Source: Anaerolineales bacterium UBA6663
Lineage (GTDB): Bacteria; Chloroflexota; Anaerolineae; Anaerolineales; UBA6663
Direction: 5' to 3'
Assembly: GCA_002455335.1 (NCBI GenBank)
Contig: DKKP01000263.1
Span: 1 to 5,283 of the forward strand
Length of the DNA: 5,283 nt
The translations under genes and the position numbers were made by a program. Positions 4,127 to 5,283 of this stretch are shown here, in pieces. Under the pieces are notes generated by a model, which was given only the letters and a program-made list of their open reading frames with translations, had not been told where the DNA came from and searched no databases. Positions within the stretch are counted from its first letter, which is position 1. Each line of letters begins with the position of its first letter.

Positions 4127-5283
4127 CTGATGTCGATCTCCCCGACGTTCACCCTCAGCCCCTGCTGGGCGAAGATCGGGTCGAGCGGCGGGAGGTCGCG
4201 CTGGCTGAAGGCGTCGTACCAGCCGAGCGAGAGCGTCGCCGGCCCCTGGGCTGCATCGGTCGGGATCTCGATCGCGACGCGATCGTGTAGCGCGGCGCCG
4301 GCCACCCACTTGAGCGTCGGCAACGCACCGCCGATCGGCGTCAGATCGACCTGCCGCGACCAGCCCGCACCGGCCAGCCTCAGGCTAAGGGTCAGATCGC
4401 TGTTCAAGGCGCGCGCGGCGAGCAGGTCGAGGTCAACGACGATCAACTCGCCCGGTTGCGCCGTCGCCGGCATATGGACGCCGGTGACGATCACCTGGCT
4501 GTCGAACGACAACGGCAGCGCGCCCTCGACGTAGGTCAAGGCGGGCTGGCCGGGGAGCGCGGCCGGTACGATCGGATCCGCCCAGACGCCGAGATCCACC
4601 TCGGCCAGACGCGTGCCGTCGGGCAGATAGGCCCCGGCCGTCAGCGTCACGGGCCCGGCGCTCAGAGTCGGCGGGGCCGTGACCGTGAAACGCCCAAGCA
4701 GGACCTCGCCCACCGCGTAGCCTGTCGCGAGCCGGCGCTGATCATCCTGCGCGACAAGCCTCCCGTCGGGCCCGAGCGCATGGACGTAGAAGCTGATATC
4801 CAAAGGCTCACCGACGACGCGCCAGGCCGCCAGAAACACGCGCTGATCGGGGCGCAAGCTTTCGAGCGCCCGCGCTCCGACGAACATCACCGCGTCGAAA
4901 GCCTGTTCACCCGTGAGCATCGGCGCGTCGCCGATCGGCGCCTCGCTGACCAGCCAGGCCGGCTGGCCGGGCGTGGCCAGCGGCACGAAACGCAGCCCGC
5001 TGTCGTCCATCGCCGCTTTATCGTAGGCCGTGAGCACCACAGGGCGCTCGGGTAGAAAGCGCCGGACATCGCGCATTAAACTTACACCGTAAGTCGATTC
5101 GCCCTGATTGAGCACATACACCACCTCGACATCCGGGCGCTGACCCTCGACCGACTGCAGGTACCAGAGCGGCGTCGCCCAGTGCCAGGGCGCGAGCACG
5201 GCAGCGCCCGGCGGCGCCTCGGCCAGCACGCTGCGCGCGTAGGCGTCGGTCGAGCGATCGGCGGCCAGCGCGTCAAACGAGGG
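4123..5283 (-). CDS. C-terminal part of membrane glycosyltransferase-like protein (GT39/DUF2723 type)
   Basis: The frame is open from the right edge to the TGA at 4123, giving 386 visible residues with no start; the gene begins outside the window. The GTG at 5229 is internal, since the frame continues upstream as PSFDALAADRSTDAYARS. Visible residues about 10-60 carry YARSVLAEAPPGAAVLA, then WATPLWYLQSVEGQRPDVEVV. This is the pattern seen after the membrane domain of GT39/DUF2723-family proteins, whose multi-spanning N-terminal half transfers sugars from lipid-linked donors. Residues about 148-235 form a beta-rich domain with LDISFYVHALGPDGRLVAQD and VTLTAGAYLPDGTRLAEV. A second beta-rich domain occupies about 260-386. 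No membrane helix is visible here, so this part should face the outside of the cell. The catalytic part is not in the window, so the family call rests on the tail. The stop lies in the heptamer array. Confidence 0.7.
   Translation of the reverse strand, partial: PSFDALAADRSTDAYARSVLAEAPPGAAVLAPWHWATPLWYLQSVEGQRPDVEVVYVLNQGESTYGVSLMRDVRRFLPERPVVLTAYDKAAMDDSGLRFVPLATPGQPAWLVSEAPIGDAPMLTGEQAFDAVMFVGARALESLRPDQRVFLAAWRVVGEPLDISFYVHALGPDGRLVAQDDQRRLATGYAVGEVLLGRFTVTAPPTLSAGPVTLTAGAYLPDGTRLAEVDLGVWADPIVPAALPGQPALTYVEGALPLSFDSQVIVTGVHMPATAQPGELIVVDLDLLAARALNSDLTLSLRLAGAGWSRQVDLTPIGGALPTLKWVAGAALHDRVAIEIPTDAAQGPATLSLGWYDAFSQRDLPPLDPIFAQQGLRVNVGEIDIR

Overview
The window is high-GC bacterial chromosome in which every supportable gene lies on the minus strand, so the biological order runs from high to low coordinates. 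The best guess for the source is Chloroflexota. The reasons are a sigma factor translationally coupled to a small DUF5667-like protein, a Thr/Pro-rich lipoprotein with DUF5666-type domains, and a GT39/DUF2723-style membrane protein tail with beta-sandwich domains. This assignment is inference from family content; no marker gene proves it.

Layout in transcription order: (1) 5283-4123, the C-terminal soluble part of a large membrane glycosyltransferase-like protein whose start lies outside the window. (2) 4126-4021, a spacer made of two inverted arrays of 7-bp tandem repeats flanking an extended -10 promoter candidate. (3) 4020-3115, an HD-superfamily metal-dependent phosphohydrolase of unknown substrate. 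(4) 3114-3033, a short spacer with more 7-bp repeats and a -10 hexamer directly before the next ATG. (5) 3032-2091, ribonuclease Z (rnz), with all zinc ligands present. (6) 2090-1882, a spacer with two hairpins. (7) 1881-721, a secreted lipoprotein with three DUF5666-like domains, two of them a near-identical 216-bp tandem duplication, and an Asp/Gly-rich tail built of 14-residue repeats. (8) 693-666, a strong hairpin that probably ends the lipoprotein transcript. (9) 627-79, a two-domain ECF-like sigma-70 factor. (10) 82-1, the first 27 codons of a DUF5667-like protein overlapping the sigma stop by ATGA.

The functional units appear to be housekeeping genes (RNase Z for tRNA 3' maturation, the HD enzyme, the glycosyltransferase) next to a probable regulatory module: sigma factor, coupled partner and surface lipoprotein. 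Whether the lipoprotein is a target of the sigma factor cannot be shown from the sequence; no shared promoter motif was found.

The features most worth a second look are the heptanucleotide arrays restricted to spacers, the two genes whose -10 box sits 7-8 nt before the ATG (predicted leaderless mRNAs), and the recently duplicated, repeat-rich lipoprotein. No RNA gene, mobile element, CRISPR array or clearly new multi-gene system was recognised.
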